Positions 1 to 9,410 are shown, counted from the first letter of the stretch. The stretch: 37,886 bases of DNA from JBBAAW01 sp041658075 (GCA_041658075.1 JBBAAW010000008.1:1-37886), one strand, 5' to 3'. A program made the numbers and translations. The notes: generated by a model not told the origin, from the letters alone.

Positions 1-18
1 ACCCTTTATTCTGTTCCT

Positions 19-2862
19 TTATCGAAGCTTGTTTGAAGTAGGCTTTAAATTACTTTCTGCGTTTGTCATAGAAGAACTAAATCTTGCGAATTCAAAGAAC
101 AAGACGGTAAACAAAGCGATCATTGCTATTGGGGCAAGTGTGGATACCCAATTTCTTTTACCTGGTTTATATCCCCGTAGTGTCAACGAGTTGGAAACTA
201 CCGATATTGAGCTTAAAGCCATAGCCAACCCAGCCAATTCAGGTTTAAGTACCAATCCTACTGATACAAAAACCCTGGCGGCAATGGGAATTCCTATTAT
301 GTTATAGAACAGGGCAAAGAACATGTTTTGTTTAATCTTATTTACAGTTTGTTTGGAAAGATCTATGGCGTTAACAACATCCCTTAAATCGTTTTTAATT
401 ATTACTATTCCACCGGCTTCCATGGCTACATCTGTTCCGGAGCCCATGGCAATACCTAAATTAGCCTGTGCAAGAGCGGGTGCATCATTTATGCCATCAC
501 CCACCATGGCAACCTTTTTGCCGGAATCTTGAAGTTTTTTTACTTCATTGGCTTTATCTTGGGGTAGTACTTCTGCCAGTATATTAGTAATTCCCACTTG
601 TTGAGCAATTGCTTTAGCGGTTCGTTCGTTATCACCGGTAATCATATAGACTTCAATTCCAAGCTTTTTTAACCTATCCACAGCTTCCCTGGAAGTTTCT
701 TTTACGGTGTCTGCAACAGCTACAGTACCTAAAATTGATTCCTTAGTGGCTAAAATCATGGCTGTTTTACCTTGTTCCTCTAACCTTGATAGTTTTCTGT
801 CAATCTTGTCAGTAGGTAGGTTTAACACATCGTTAATAAGTTTTCTGTTACCAAAATAGTAAGTAGTGTCACCAATTATGCCTTCAACACCGTGTCCTGG
901 TATGGCTTTAAACCCGGAAACCTCGCTTAAACTCATTGATTCTTCTTGGGCGTAGGTGTAAATGGCTTCCGCAAGCGGGTGTTCTGATTGTTTTTCAAGA
1001 CTCGCCGCAATTTGAAGTATTTCATCTTGGTCTAACAAACCAAAACTTAAAGTATCTGTAACCTCTGGTTTTCCTTTGGTAATAGTTCCCGTCTTATCAA
1101 ATACTATAACATTGATTTTAACCGCGCTTTCTAAAGGCTCTCCACCTTTTATCAAGATGCCGTTTTCAGCACCTTTACCTGTTCCCACCATAATGGATGT
1201 TGGAGTAGCAAGACCAAGCGCGCAAGGGCACGCTATAACAATTACAGAAGTAAAGGCCATAAGAGCGAACGATAGTGTAGAGCCGAGTATAAAGTACCAG
1301 GTGCCAAATGTTGCAACAGCCAATAACAGCACGACCGGAACAAAGACGGCAGAGATTTTATCCGCAAAGGCTTGAATAGGCGCTTTTGAGCCTTGTGCTT
1401 CCTCCACCAAACGGATAATTTGTGACAAAGTAGTTTCTGAACCAACGCGGGTAGCCTTAAACTCAAAACTGCCTGTTTTATTTATGGTTCCTCCAACAAC
1501 GGTATCTCCTTGGTGTTTTTCAACAGGCAAGCTTTCGCCTGTAATCATTGATTCATCAACTGCAGAAGAACCTTTTAATATTTCCCCGTCTACAGGTATC
1601 TTCTCTCCAGGTCGAACAACAACAATATCGCCATTAACAACTTGGTCGATGGGGATATCTTGAGTAATACCATTTCTGGTAACACGGGCTGTTTTTGCTT
1701 GCAGGCCCATGAGTTTTTTAATTGCGTCAGAAGTTTTACCTTTTGCCTTAGACTCCAACCACTTACCTAAAATAACGAAAGTTATCAAAAACGCAGCGGT
1801 TTCAAAGTAAAGCTCGGGGATTTTTGCGCCTCCAATTCCTATTATGGAACCCGTCTTTGCATAATAGGATATGTAATTTATAACGCTATAAAAGTATGCT
1901 ACCGAAGTCCCAATAGCAATTAGGCTATCCATGTTAAAAGTCTTCATCCTAAGTGCCGCCCATGCACCTTTATAAAATCCTTTTCCAATTATAAATTGCA
2001 CAGGAGTAGTTAGTATCAAGGAAAAGATGCCTACATAAGGAAGAAGAAAGGTACGACCCGGGAAATTTGCAAAAAAATCAAACAGCATAAAGTAAAGCAT
2101 CGGTACACTAAGAACCAGACTTGTTAGAAATTTGTTAAACATTCCTTTAATCTGATCTTTTTGCTTGTTCTTGTTGTCTTCTGACTGATTTTGTTTAGTT
2201 AGAGAAGCCCTGTATCCGGCTTTTTCTACAGCCTTAATTAAGGCTTCTTTTTCTGCTACCGACTCGTCTACAAGAATGCTAGCCTTTTCTGCTGCAAAAT
2301 TAACATTTGCTTCTTTGACGCCATCTACCTTTCTGATAGATTTTTCAATGATCGCCGCACAAGAGGAGCAGTGCATCCCTTCAATATCCAATGAAATTCT
2401 ATTTATACCTTTTTTAACTTCAGAGGGCGGATTTGTGATACTTGTACTTTGCACAAAGTTTTGAGCGGGTGTGTCCTTTAGTTCTTTTGTCCCCACGCTC
2501 TTTATTGTATCAATATTGTTATTAAATACTCCTGATAAATTCAGGGCTCGTAGATCTTTTTCAGAACCTACTAATTCTACTCGTTGTTCCAGAACTATTT
2601 TTACCGATCCGTTATTTTCGTTGTTAGGAAGTTGTGCTTTCTTCAATTCATCTGCAACGGCTTTATAACCCGCCTTCTCAACTGCTACCAAGAGATCGTT
2701 TACACTGGTTGTGTCCGTATCAATTATTACACTACCTTCGCCTAATTTTGCGTCAACCTTTATGTCGCTCACCCCTCTCATTTCCCCCAACTCCTCTTTA
2801 ATCAGGGTTTCGCATGATGCACAATGCATTCCGTCAATTTTGAGTTTAACTAATCTTTGCAT
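19..2862 (-). CDS. copA: Copper-exporting P1B-type ATPase (CopA-like)
   Basis: Predicted inner-membrane ATPase that pumps monovalent copper (or silver) out of the cytoplasm. Two N-terminal HMA domains carry GMHCASC (CxxC at 14-17) and GMHCSSC (165-168), separated by a segment of about 130 residues without a CxxC. The core shows the actuator TGES (441-444), the transmembrane metal motif CPC (545-547), the phosphorylation site DKTGT (D589), the HP motif (628-629) and the hinge GDGIND (788-793). YN (853-854) and MALSS (881-885) in the last two helices match the P1B-1 copper class. At 947 aa it is somewhat long for CopA because of the two HMAs. The ATG start has a GGAGG ribosome site (2871-2875) inside the end of the upstream HMA gene, so it is the last visible gene of the copper operon led by the regulator at 6962. 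Substrate assignment rests on the motifs; the family is certain. Confidence 0.95.
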   Translation of the reverse strand: MQRLVKLKIDGMHCASCETLIKEELGEMRGVSDIKVDAKLGEGSVIIDTDTTSVNDLLVAVEKAGYKAVADELKKAQLPNNENNGSVKIVLEQRVELVGSEKDLRALNLSGVFNNNIDTIKSVGTKELKDTPAQNFVQSTSITNPPSEVKKGINRISLDIEGMHCSSCAAIIEKSIRKVDGVKEANVNFAAEKASILVDESVAEKEALIKAVEKAGYRASLTKQNQSEDNKNKQKDQIKGMFNKFLTSLVLSVPMLYFMLFDFFANFPGRTFLLPYVGIFSLILTTPVQFIIGKGFYKGAWAALRMKTFNMDSLIAIGTSVAYFYSVINYISYYAKTGSIIGIGGAKIPELYFETAAFLITFVILGKWLESKAKGKTSDAIKKLMGLQAKTARVTRNGITQDIPIDQVVNGDIVVVRPGEKIPVDGEILKGSSAVDESMITGESLPVEKHQGDTVVGGTINKTGSFEFKATRVGSETTLSQIIRLVEEAQGSKAPIQAFADKISAVFVPVVLLLAVATFGTWYFILGSTLSFALMAFTSVIVIACPCALGLATPTSIMVGTGKGAENGILIKGGEPLESAVKINVIVFDKTGTITKGKPEVTDTLSFGLLDQDEILQIAASLEKQSEHPLAEAIYTYAQEESMSLSEVSGFKAIPGHGVEGIIGDTTYYFGNRKLINDVLNLPTDKIDRKLSRLEEQGKTAMILATKESILGTVAVADTVKETSREAVDRLKKLGIEVYMITGDNERTAKAIAQQVGITNILAEVLPQDKANEVKKLQDSGKKVAMVGDGINDAPALAQANLGIAMGSGTDVAMEAGGIVIIKNDLRDVVNAIDLSKQTVNKIKQNMFFALFYNIIGIPIAARVFVSVGLVLKPELAGLAMALSSISVVSNSLTLRGYKPGKRNWVSTLAPIAMIALFTVLFFEFARFSSSMTNAESNLKPTSNKLR

Positions 2863-2865
2863 ATA

Positions 2866-3081
2866 TTAAACCTCCAAGAAGGCAATAATTTTATACTCCG
2901 TGTCTTTTAAGACCCCTTCAATTTCTGTTTGACTCAAAGAACGATTGGATTGTACAAGGACCGTCTGTTGGTTTAGGTCGACATTTACAGAACCAACTCC
3001 TTTCAATTTACCGATTCTTTTCTCGGCTATTTTCTTACAAGCCTCACAGTGTAAACCTTGTAGTTTAATTTTATAGTTCAT
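2866..3081 (-). CDS. Free-standing HMA copper chaperone (CopZ-like)
   Basis: A 71-residue single-domain heavy-metal-associated protein. The binding loop reads GLHCEACKK (CxxC at about 12-15) within the expected beta-alpha-beta pattern and fills the whole protein. Such proteins carry Cu(I) in the cytoplasm and hand it to CopA. Its ATG overlaps the TGA of the upstream fused membrane protein (ATGA at 3078-3081), so translation is probably coupled, and only 3 nt separate its stop from the next gene's start. The usual MxCxxC methionine is replaced here (LHCEAC), a tolerated variation. The position between two metal-transport genes supports a chaperone role. Confidence 0.88.
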   Translation of the reverse strand: MNYKIKLQGLHCEACKKIAEKRIGKLKGVGSVNVDLNQQTVLVQSNRSLSQTEIEGVLKDTEYKIIAFLEV

Positions 3082-4865
3082 ATAACCGTTATTGTTCCTC
3101 TGGGAACACCCATCGCACAGGTTATTTTATATGTCCCTGTTTTAGTTGGGGTAAAATTAAATATTGCTTTTTGACCTTTTTGAAACGGGTAATAATCTTG
3201 CGCTAATCCTGGTAAAGCCACGCTTCCCATACAACCATAACCATCATCCTTGACATCTATTTCAAAACGCACCGGCATGTTAGCTTTTACAGTAAAATTA
3301 TTTGGTTGAATATCTTTATCAACGGAATAAGTAGCTTTAATCAATTGAACTTGAGTGTTGGTGTCATCAATAGAAGGTACATTTTCTGCTTTAACATTTG
3401 CTGATGGTTGGATATTTTTGGCACCACCTCCACATCTGCAACCTCCACCAGATCCACCGCAACTACCTCCGGTGGACGCGGAGGCGTAAGAAACGGCGCC
3501 GTCAACTACATTAAATGACCCGGTATACATTCCCATGCTGCATGAGAATTTTATTGTGCCTGTTTCTGACGGTGTAAATTCAATAATATTTTCACCTACA
3601 CTTAAATATTTTCTTATACCAAGCTGTGAGGAAAAGATACTTGCAGCGCAAGTATTAGCGTTCGTTGAAGTAATAATCCACTTTACAGGTATTCCTTTTT
3701 GGATAGTAAATGATTGGGGAGAGTATCCATTACCACTCTGTGTCATTCTCACTAGCTGAACACCGTTTTCTAAGGTTACATTTGGGTCTGGTATCTTAGA
3801 ACCTGACCTTGCTGACGCATTGCTAGCACTTGGTAATGTCAAACCCGTGAGATTTAGTCCATTAGAGATGTTAAATAGTGAAAGTGCTATAACCGTAAGT
3901 CCAACAAATTTAAAGAACGGTTTAGCAAAAGCACCTTTTATAACCGATGTTAAACCCCCAATGCCTAATAATCCCGGGGCAGTACCTAACGCAAATACAC
4001 CCATTGTTAACGCACCTGTCAACGTGCTACCACTGGTAATGGCATATAACTGCATAGCTTGAGTAAATCCGCAAGGTAAAAAGAAGGTTAAGCCCCCAAG
4101 AAGAAAGGAGCCCCTGTTACTATATGCGTTTTGTTTTTGTGTATCTATACCAACAAGTTTATACAAACCTTTTGGGAGCGTGAACCTTATCTTTTCAAGT
4201 TTTGGAAATATACTCACTGTTTGTAGGCCAAGTAAAAGCATTACAATTCCAACAAGTATGGTTAAAAAGCCAATTGAGGATGGGCCTAACTGTAGAAAAG
4301 ATCCAAAATATCCAATAGTTCCGCCAAGAATAATAAAGAAAAATATTCTGCCTAAGTTAAATATGATGTGCGGTTTAAATTTCTGTAGTGGGGTTGCAGT
4401 GGGATGTTTTTCAGAAAATCTTGCGGAAACTCCCAAAATCAATCCTCCAACCAAAGCCATACAGGTTGAAAGACCTGCTGTAATACCTATCAACAACACC
4501 ACCGGAAGACTTGCCAAATTATTTGAGGAATTAAAAGCGATATTAAAAACCCCCAGTCCTTTAGCTATAAAATATATAGCTGCTAAAGCAATTCCCGCTT
4601 TAATTAAATCGTTATAATCCTTTGGATTCTTTGAAACCCAGCTCTTAGAATCCTTTCCTAAACTGTATCCACAGCCACACACAGCATTTTCAATATGGAC
4701 ATCCAGCACCTCTTCTTCATAGAAAATTTCGGCGGTGCCATTTTTCTCGCTTACATTAACTTTTTTGACCCCTTTAACTTTTAGGAGTTCTTCTTCTATT
4801 AAAATTTCACAAGAACGGCAGTGCATGCCCTTTATCGGTATTAACTTATTTTTTAGTCTTGACAT
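3078..4865 (-). CDS. Fusion: HMA domain + DsbD_2/TauE-like membrane domain + two cupredoxin-like domains
   Basis: A 595-aa membrane protein (numbering from the ATG at 4865; an in-frame TTG at 4886 would add 7 residues). An HMA domain with GMHCRSC lies at about 10-75. About six transmembrane segments follow (about 90-335) with features of the DsbD_2 (UreH_2) family, including LSTC near 132-135 and the LPCGFTQ motif near 263-269. Two cupredoxin-like repeats come after that (about 360-455 and 505-595), each with a paired Cys and an FTP...G...C-MG signature, joined by a Gly/Cys-rich linker containing CGGSGGGCRCGGG. This layout fits copper moved or sensed across the membrane, with outside domains binding it. 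The exact reaction is unknown; DsbD_2 proteins can move electrons or metals. The ATG start was chosen because HMA domains usually begin just before the LIPIKGMHC strand. Confidence 0.85.
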   Translation of the reverse strand: MSRLKNKLIPIKGMHCRSCEILIEEELLKVKGVKKVNVSEKNGTAEIFYEEEVLDVHIENAVCGCGYSLGKDSKSWVSKNPKDYNDLIKAGIALAAIYFIAKGLGVFNIAFNSSNNLASLPVVLLIGITAGLSTCMALVGGLILGVSARFSEKHPTATPLQKFKPHIIFNLGRIFFFIILGGTIGYFGSFLQLGPSSIGFLTILVGIVMLLLGLQTVSIFPKLEKIRFTLPKGLYKLVGIDTQKQNAYSNRGSFLLGGLTFFLPCGFTQAMQLYAITSGSTLTGALTMGVFALGTAPGLLGIGGLTSVIKGAFAKPFFKFVGLTVIALSLFNISNGLNLTGLTLPSASNASARSGSKIPDPNVTLENGVQLVRMTQSGNGYSPQSFTIQKGIPVKWIITSTNANTCAASIFSSQLGIRKYLSVGENIIEFTPSETGTIKFSCSMGMYTGSFNVVDGAVSYASASTGGSCGGSGGGCRCGGGAKNIQPSANVKAENVPSIDDTNTQVQLIKATYSVDKDIQPNNFTVKANMPVRFEIDVKDDGYGCMGSVALPGLAQDYYPFQKGQKAIFNFTPTKTGTYKITCAMGVPRGTITVI

Positions 4866-4914
4866 GACGAGTATGATACCTGGCAACCTATGAGAAACTT
4901 ATGAAGATGTTCTT

Positions 4915-6291
4915 TTAGGATAGAATTCTTAAACTTATCGTAAATGTACTGCCATAACCCTTTTTACTGTCGACCTTAATTAAACCCTCGTGGGCTTTAA
5001 TAATTGAGTCCGTAATTGCCAGACCTAACCCATGGCCAGCGATGTTTTTATTTTGTTCAGTTCTGTAGAATCTATTGAATATATCTTTTTGTTGTTCTTG
5101 GCTGATACCAATACCTGTGTCTTTAATCTTAATAACCGCATGATCCTCTTTTTTATAAAGTTCTATGTCTACCTCGCCATTTTCAGGTGTGAACTTAACA
5201 GCATTATCCACTATATTATATATTGCTTGATACAACTTTTCTTCTTTACCTAACACTAAAATATTCTCTTCAATATTAGAATTGATCCTTATATTTTTGG
5301 GCGACGCCACGTAGTGTGCAACACTGCTGATTTCGGATAGCACCTGTGAAAGGTTTATCCTTTTAAAGGTTTTAGTGAGATCTGTACTTTGGGACCATGC
5401 AAAATCCATTAGACTTTCCATGTTTCTGGAAAGTTTATCAACCTGATCAAGTGTTTGCTTGATTGATTCTTGGTACTCCTCAGGACTCCGCTTCTTTGAT
5501 AAAGCAACCTCGGAATTGCTTTTTATAACAGCTAAAGGTGTTTTTATCTCATGCGCCATTTCTCCTAAAAACTGTCGTTCCAAATTAAAAGCTTTACTCA
5601 GTCTGTTCAGCAAAGAGTTAAAGTTATTGATCAAAACCTCCGTTTCTTCTGTTTTAGCCAATACCTCAACTTTCCTGGAAAGGTTCTCAGACGTTATTTT
5701 GCTAATATCTAATCCAAGCTTGGTTATAGGTGCCGTTGCGGATTTTGCCAAGAAATACCCAATTAGTATAGAGGGAATAATTAAGAAGAGTAGGAGAATA
5801 ATACCAACATTTCTTAACTGAGCTAAGGTCTTTTCAAACACATCTATGGGATGTCCCATTACAACGCTTCCCAATACTGAATCTACATTACGTATAGGGT
5901 AGGCGATTACTCTCATATTTAGATCCCCAAGCTTAGTTTGTATGTATGCCGGACTGCCTTTATTAATTGCTTCAATTGATAAACTTTGGAAGTCTGACAA
6001 TTTTCTGTCAATGCTTAAACCTTGCGTATCAATAATGTCTACAAAAATTCCGGGGACCTCTTTTTGACTAAGGTTCAAAATATCTTTGGTTTGCGTGTCA
6101 TGTAAATCACAAGTACTTAAGGATATACTGTAAGCAATCTGTGCCGCGTGGATAGACAAGGATCGGTCTGTCTCATACATTAAATACCTTTTGGTTAAAA
6201 GATAGAAACTCGCAAACAGAATTATTGTCACAAGAAAAATTATCAAAGAATACCAAAGGGTAAGTTGCTTTTTTATGCTTGTCTTTCTCAT
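4915..6291 (-). CDS. Two-component sensor histidine kinase (CusS/CopS-like)
   Basis: A 458-aa membrane sensor kinase. Helix TM1 is at about 13-33, an outside sensor domain at 34-158, and TM2 at about 160-182, followed by a HAMP linker. The H box is FLGEMAHEIKTP with phospho-accepting H247, the N box is NIVDNAVKF (N363), and the G boxes are DTGIGIS (391-397) and GHGLGLA (419-425). Its ATG overlaps the stop of the response regulator gene (ATGA at 6288-6291). Being cotranscribed with metal-export genes suggests that it senses copper or silver outside the membrane. The sensor region has a Cys and several His (C61, H64) but no site I recognise, so the ligand is inferred from context only. Confidence 0.93.
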   Translation of the reverse strand: MRKTSIKKQLTLWYSLIIFLVTIILFASFYLLTKRYLMYETDRSLSIHAAQIAYSISLSTCDLHDTQTKDILNLSQKEVPGIFVDIIDTQGLSIDRKLSDFQSLSIEAINKGSPAYIQTKLGDLNMRVIAYPIRNVDSVLGSVVMGHPIDVFEKTLAQLRNVGIILLLFLIIPSILIGYFLAKSATAPITKLGLDISKITSENLSRKVEVLAKTEETEVLINNFNSLLNRLSKAFNLERQFLGEMAHEIKTPLAVIKSNSEVALSKKRSPEEYQESIKQTLDQVDKLSRNMESLMDFAWSQSTDLTKTFKRINLSQVLSEISSVAHYVASPKNIRINSNIEENILVLGKEEKLYQAIYNIVDNAVKFTPENGEVDIELYKKEDHAVIKIKDTGIGISQEQQKDIFNRFYRTEQNKNIAGHGLGLAITDSIIKAHEGLIKVDSKKGYGSTFTISLRILS

Positions 6292-6962
6292 ATCTTCTTA
6301 GATAACTTAAAGCCGACGCCATAAACAGTTTGTATAAGCTTTACACCACTGGGTTTGTCGACTTTTTTACGCAAGGTACCTATTAAGACATCAACGATAT
6401 TACTATTGCCAGCATAATTTGTGTCCCAAACATGATCCAAAATCATCGTTCTTGTAACAATACCGTCTTTATTTTTTGCTAGTAATTCCAAGATTGAGAA
6501 TTCCTTTGGAGTTAAAATTATTTTTGCTGGCCCTCTAATAACTTCATGTTTAAATAGATCGATTTTTAGGTCTTCGACCTCTAATACGGGCAGTTCAATT
6601 TGATCTTTTCTTTTTAAGAGTGCCTTTACACGAACAAAGAGTTCTACCATACTAAAAGGTTTTGTTAAATAATCATCTGCACCTGTATTAAAACCTTCTA
6701 CCTTATCTTCTAGTCGGGATTTTGCCGTAAGCATAAGAACCGGAGTATTTACCCCTCTTTCTCTAAGGTTCTTGCAAACAGTAACACCATCGATTTTTGG
6801 AAGCATAAGGTCTAAGATTATTAAGTCAAAAGGCTCGGTTTCGGCAAGAAACTCTCCTTCTTCACCGTCCAGCGCAACGTCTACAGCGTAACCTTGTTCG
6901 GTTAATCCCTTTTTTAGATTTTCAGCTAAATCTTTTTCATCTTCAACCACTAACAGTCTCAT
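6288..6962 (-). CDS. OmpR/PhoB-family response regulator (CusR/CopR-like)
   Basis: A 224-aa transcription regulator. The receiver domain has acidic residues E7 and D8, phosphorylation site D51 (LIILDLMLP) and K101 (LTKPF). The C-terminal winged helix (about 130-224) has the OmpR pattern ending VYGVGFKL. It is the first gene of the minus-strand copper operon and overlaps the sensor kinase gene by 4 nt. The upstream space to the divergent ATPase is only about 56 bp, so both promoters and any operator must lie there. A TAAAAT box (6969-6974) stands exactly 6 nt before the ATG with no Shine-Dalgarno sequence, as expected for a leaderless mRNA. Metal specificity is inferred from the neighbours. 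Confidence 0.94.
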   Translation of the reverse strand: MRLLVVEDEKDLAENLKKGLTEQGYAVDVALDGEEGEFLAETEPFDLIILDLMLPKIDGVTVCKNLRERGVNTPVLMLTAKSRLEDKVEGFNTGADDYLTKPFSMVELFVRVKALLKRKDQIELPVLEVEDLKIDLFKHEVIRGPAKIILTPKEFSILELLAKNKDGIVTRTMILDHVWDTNYAGNSNIVDVLIGTLRKKVDKPSGVKLIQTVYGVGFKLSKKI

Positions 6963-6968
6963 ACTGGT

Positions 6969-6974
6969 ATTTTA
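6969..6974 (-). promoter_or_regulatory. -10 box of the copper operon, leaderless configuration
   Basis: TAAAAT on the minus strand, 6 nt from the ATG at 6962. No good -35 box or ribosome site is seen. The divergent ATPase promoter must share this short intergenic space; a TATTAT at 6996-7001 is a candidate for it. Confidence 0.5.
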
Positions 6975-7018
6975 TCGCATAAAGCCAAATTAAGGTATTA
7001 TTGATCCAGAGATATTAT

Positions 7019-9091
7019 ATGGAAAAAATGAATCGTGACAATATGGATCATAGCCATCACAATATGATGAATCATGAGGATCATGAGAAGGCTATGACCG
7101 ATCCCAATATGGCGGCTTTTATGGAGAAAGACATGAGGAATCGTTTTCTTTGGTCTTTACTCCTTACGATACCGGCATTACTGTACTCGCCCATATTCAC
7201 CAATTTATTTAAAATCAATTTACCAACTCCCATACCTCAAAATTGGATACTATTCATCCTTACAACTCCCGTTGTTTTCAAACTTGGTTCGATTTTTCCT
7301 GTTGGCGCATATAAAGCTTTAAAGAATAAAACCTTAAATATGATGGTTTTGGTAGCTGTAGGTGTGTTAGCGGCGTATGTGTTTAGTGTCTACATAACTT
7401 TGTTTATAGGGGGAGAAACTTTTTTTGAAGCTGCCGCTATGCTGGTCACATTTGTTTTATTTGGACATTGGATGGAGATGAAGTCGCGACGGGGGACATC
7501 AGAAGCATTGAGAGCACTTTTTGATTTAGTACCGCCACAAGCACGTGTAATCAAAGATGGAAAGGAGATTATGGTTTCCACATCTGAGGTTATAGTAGGC
7601 GACCTGATAATTTTAAAGCCCGGGGATAAAGTACCTGTAGACGGACAAGTAGTCGACGGAGAGTCGTCCATAGACGAGTCCCTTGTTACGGGAGAATCCA
7701 TTCCTGTTTCTAAGAAGATGGATGATAAAGTCATTGGGGGATCTATAAACCAATCCGGATCTTTAACATTCAAGACTACTAAGGTGGGAAGTGACACAGC
7801 GCTTGCTCGAATCGTGAAACTGGTTGAAGTAGCTCAAAACTCAAAAGCACCCGGTCAAAGAATTGCCGATAAGGCTGCCCAATACCTTGTTATATTGGCT
7901 GTAGGGGCCGGAATTATTACATTTGTTTATTGGTATTTTGTAGGCGGGCAATCTCTTATACTTGCTCTTACTTTTGCCGTATCGGCTATAGTTATTGCCT
8001 GTCCTGACGCATTAGGATTGGCAACACCAACAGCTGTTGCTGTAGGTACAGGGCTCGGTGCTAAACATAACATTCTTATTAAAAACGCTTCCACACTGGA
8101 GCAAACCTCAAAGATACAAGCTGTAGTGTTGGACAAAACCGGAACCCTTACGGAAGGAAAGCCCGTAGTTACAGATGTGATAGCTACAAAAGGTTATGAT
8201 GAAAATGAGGTTTTAAGGTTAGCAAGCGCTGCAGAAGCAAAATCCGGCCACCCGTTGAGTAAGGCGGTCTTAGAAGAAATTCAAAAAAGAAACATATTAA
8301 TACCTCAAAATGTAACGGGTTTTAATAATCTATCCGGCCTTGGGATTGAAGCTGTTGTTGAAGGTAAACATATTTTAGTCGGTACCGAAAGACTTATGAA
8401 GGAACATCAGGTAGATATTTCACCTGTTCAAGATGGGATAAATAAACTACTTGATCAAGGTAAAACTTTAATGATCTTGTCAATCGACGGTAAGATTGCT
8501 GGAGTAGTTGCGGCAGCCGATGTAATTAAGCCGACAGCTAAAAGAACAGTAGGATTGATGAAAGACTTAGGTTTAGAGGTGGCGATGATAACCGGCGATA
8601 ATAAGAAAACAGCTGAATCGGTAGCAAAAGATTTAGGAATAAATAGAGTATTTTCTGAAGTACTTCCTGAAGATAAAGCAAAGTATGTTAAACAATTACA
8701 GGATGAAGGCAAATTTGTAGCAATGGTTGGAGATGGTGTAAACGATGCTCCTGCTTTGGCGCAAGCGAATATAGGAATAGCAATTGGTGCCGGTACCGAT
8801 GTGGCAATAGAAACGGCGGATATTATCTTAATGAAGTCAGATCCAGCCGATATATTAAATGCCATAAGGTTGAGCAAAGCCACAGTGCGTAAGATGAAAC
8901 AAAATCTTGTATGGGCAAGTGTATACAATGTATTGGCAATACCAATTGCGGCTGGTGCTCTCTATACAAGTTACGGCATTACTCTACGACCGGAATTTTC
9001 AGCACTCTTAATGTCAGCATCTTCGATCATTGTTGCCACTAATGCGGTGTTGCTTAAGAGATCCGAAAAAGATTTACTAAGTTTGAACTAG
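7019..9091 (+). CDS. P1B-type metal ATPase, CopB-like, with atypical CPD motif
   Basis: A 690-aa heavy-metal-transporting ATPase. The N-terminus has no HMA domain but a Met/His-rich stretch (residues 1-30, with DHSHH, MMNHEDHEK), as in CopB-type pumps. The core has TGES, DKTGT (D372), the HP loop SGHPL and GDGVND. The transmembrane metal motif is CPD (328-330; codons 8000-8008), where copper pumps have CPC or CPH. The last helix has LMSASSIIVATNA, close to the CopB-type LMS-S pattern. Metal export is certain in kind; the ion (Cu, Ag or another) is not. The ATG at 7019 was chosen over an in-frame TTG at 7001 because nothing before it is conserved-looking; an ATG at 7028 is also possible. It is divergent from the copper regulator operon and followed by a SHOCT gene. 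Confidence 0.92.
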   Translation: MEKMNRDNMDHSHHNMMNHEDHEKAMTDPNMAAFMEKDMRNRFLWSLLLTIPALLYSPIFTNLFKINLPTPIPQNWILFILTTPVVFKLGSIFPVGAYKALKNKTLNMMVLVAVGVLAAYVFSVYITLFIGGETFFEAAAMLVTFVLFGHWMEMKSRRGTSEALRALFDLVPPQARVIKDGKEIMVSTSEVIVGDLIILKPGDKVPVDGQVVDGESSIDESLVTGESIPVSKKMDDKVIGGSINQSGSLTFKTTKVGSDTALARIVKLVEVAQNSKAPGQRIADKAAQYLVILAVGAGIITFVYWYFVGGQSLILALTFAVSAIVIACPDALGLATPTAVAVGTGLGAKHNILIKNASTLEQTSKIQAVVLDKTGTLTEGKPVVTDVIATKGYDENEVLRLASAAEAKSGHPLSKAVLEEIQKRNILIPQNVTGFNNLSGLGIEAVVEGKHILVGTERLMKEHQVDISPVQDGINKLLDQGKTLMILSIDGKIAGVVAAADVIKPTAKRTVGLMKDLGLEVAMITGDNKKTAESVAKDLGINRVFSEVLPEDKAKYVKQLQDEGKFVAMVGDGVNDAPALAQANIGIAIGAGTDVAIETADIILMKSDPADILNAIRLSKATVRKMKQNLVWASVYNVLAIPIAAGALYTSYGITLRPEFSALLMSASSIIVATNAVLLKRSEKDLLSLN

Positions 9092-9106
9092 GAGGTGATT
9101 TATGTG

Positions 9107-9343
9107 ATGTATGGATTTTATAACATGATGGACTGGGGAGGTTTTGGATGGCTCTCTATGCTTCTCTTTTGGGGTTTAGTAATTCTTGGTGTTGTAGTGC
9201 TTTTTCGCTACAGTTCAAGATCTGAAAGAGACAACCACCATAAGGAAGAGAAAACATCCTCAGATATTCTTAAAGAGAGGTATGCAAAGGGGGAGATTGA
9301 TAAAAAGGAGTTTGAGGAGAAGAAGAAGGACTTATTACTGTAG
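9107..9343 (+). CDS. Small membrane protein with C-terminal SHOCT domain
   Basis: A 78-aa protein with one transmembrane helix (about residues 10-35, WLSMLLFWGLVILGVVVLF) after an aromatic N-terminus. A charged linker leads to a C-terminal SHOCT domain (DILKERYAKGEIDKKEFEE). SHOCT is a short oligomerisation motif often found next to metal pumps; its role is not defined. A very strong AGGAGGTGAT ribosome site (9090-9099) overlaps the stop codon of the ATPase gene. The start is the ATG at 9107 or the GTG at 9104; the GTG at 9095 lies inside the ribosome site and is excluded. Tight coupling to the ATPase suggests a helper role in metal resistance. Confidence 0.85.
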   Translation: MYGFYNMMDWGGFGWLSMLLFWGLVILGVVVLFRYSSRSERDNHHKEEKTSSDILKERYAKGEIDKKEFEEKKKDLLL

Positions 9344-9410
9344 AGAATAGTTGCATCCTAAACTCTTGGCGATTTCCTACAAACCAGACCAAATCTTTAT
9401 GTGTCTTCTT

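Noticed and set aside
4180..4617. 145-codon plus-strand frame opposite the fused membrane protein
   Set aside because: A mirror frame of a well-supported membrane gene.
8455..8928. 157-codon minus-strand frame inside the second ATPase
   Set aside because: It covers the conserved hinge region of the ATPase and is a shadow frame.
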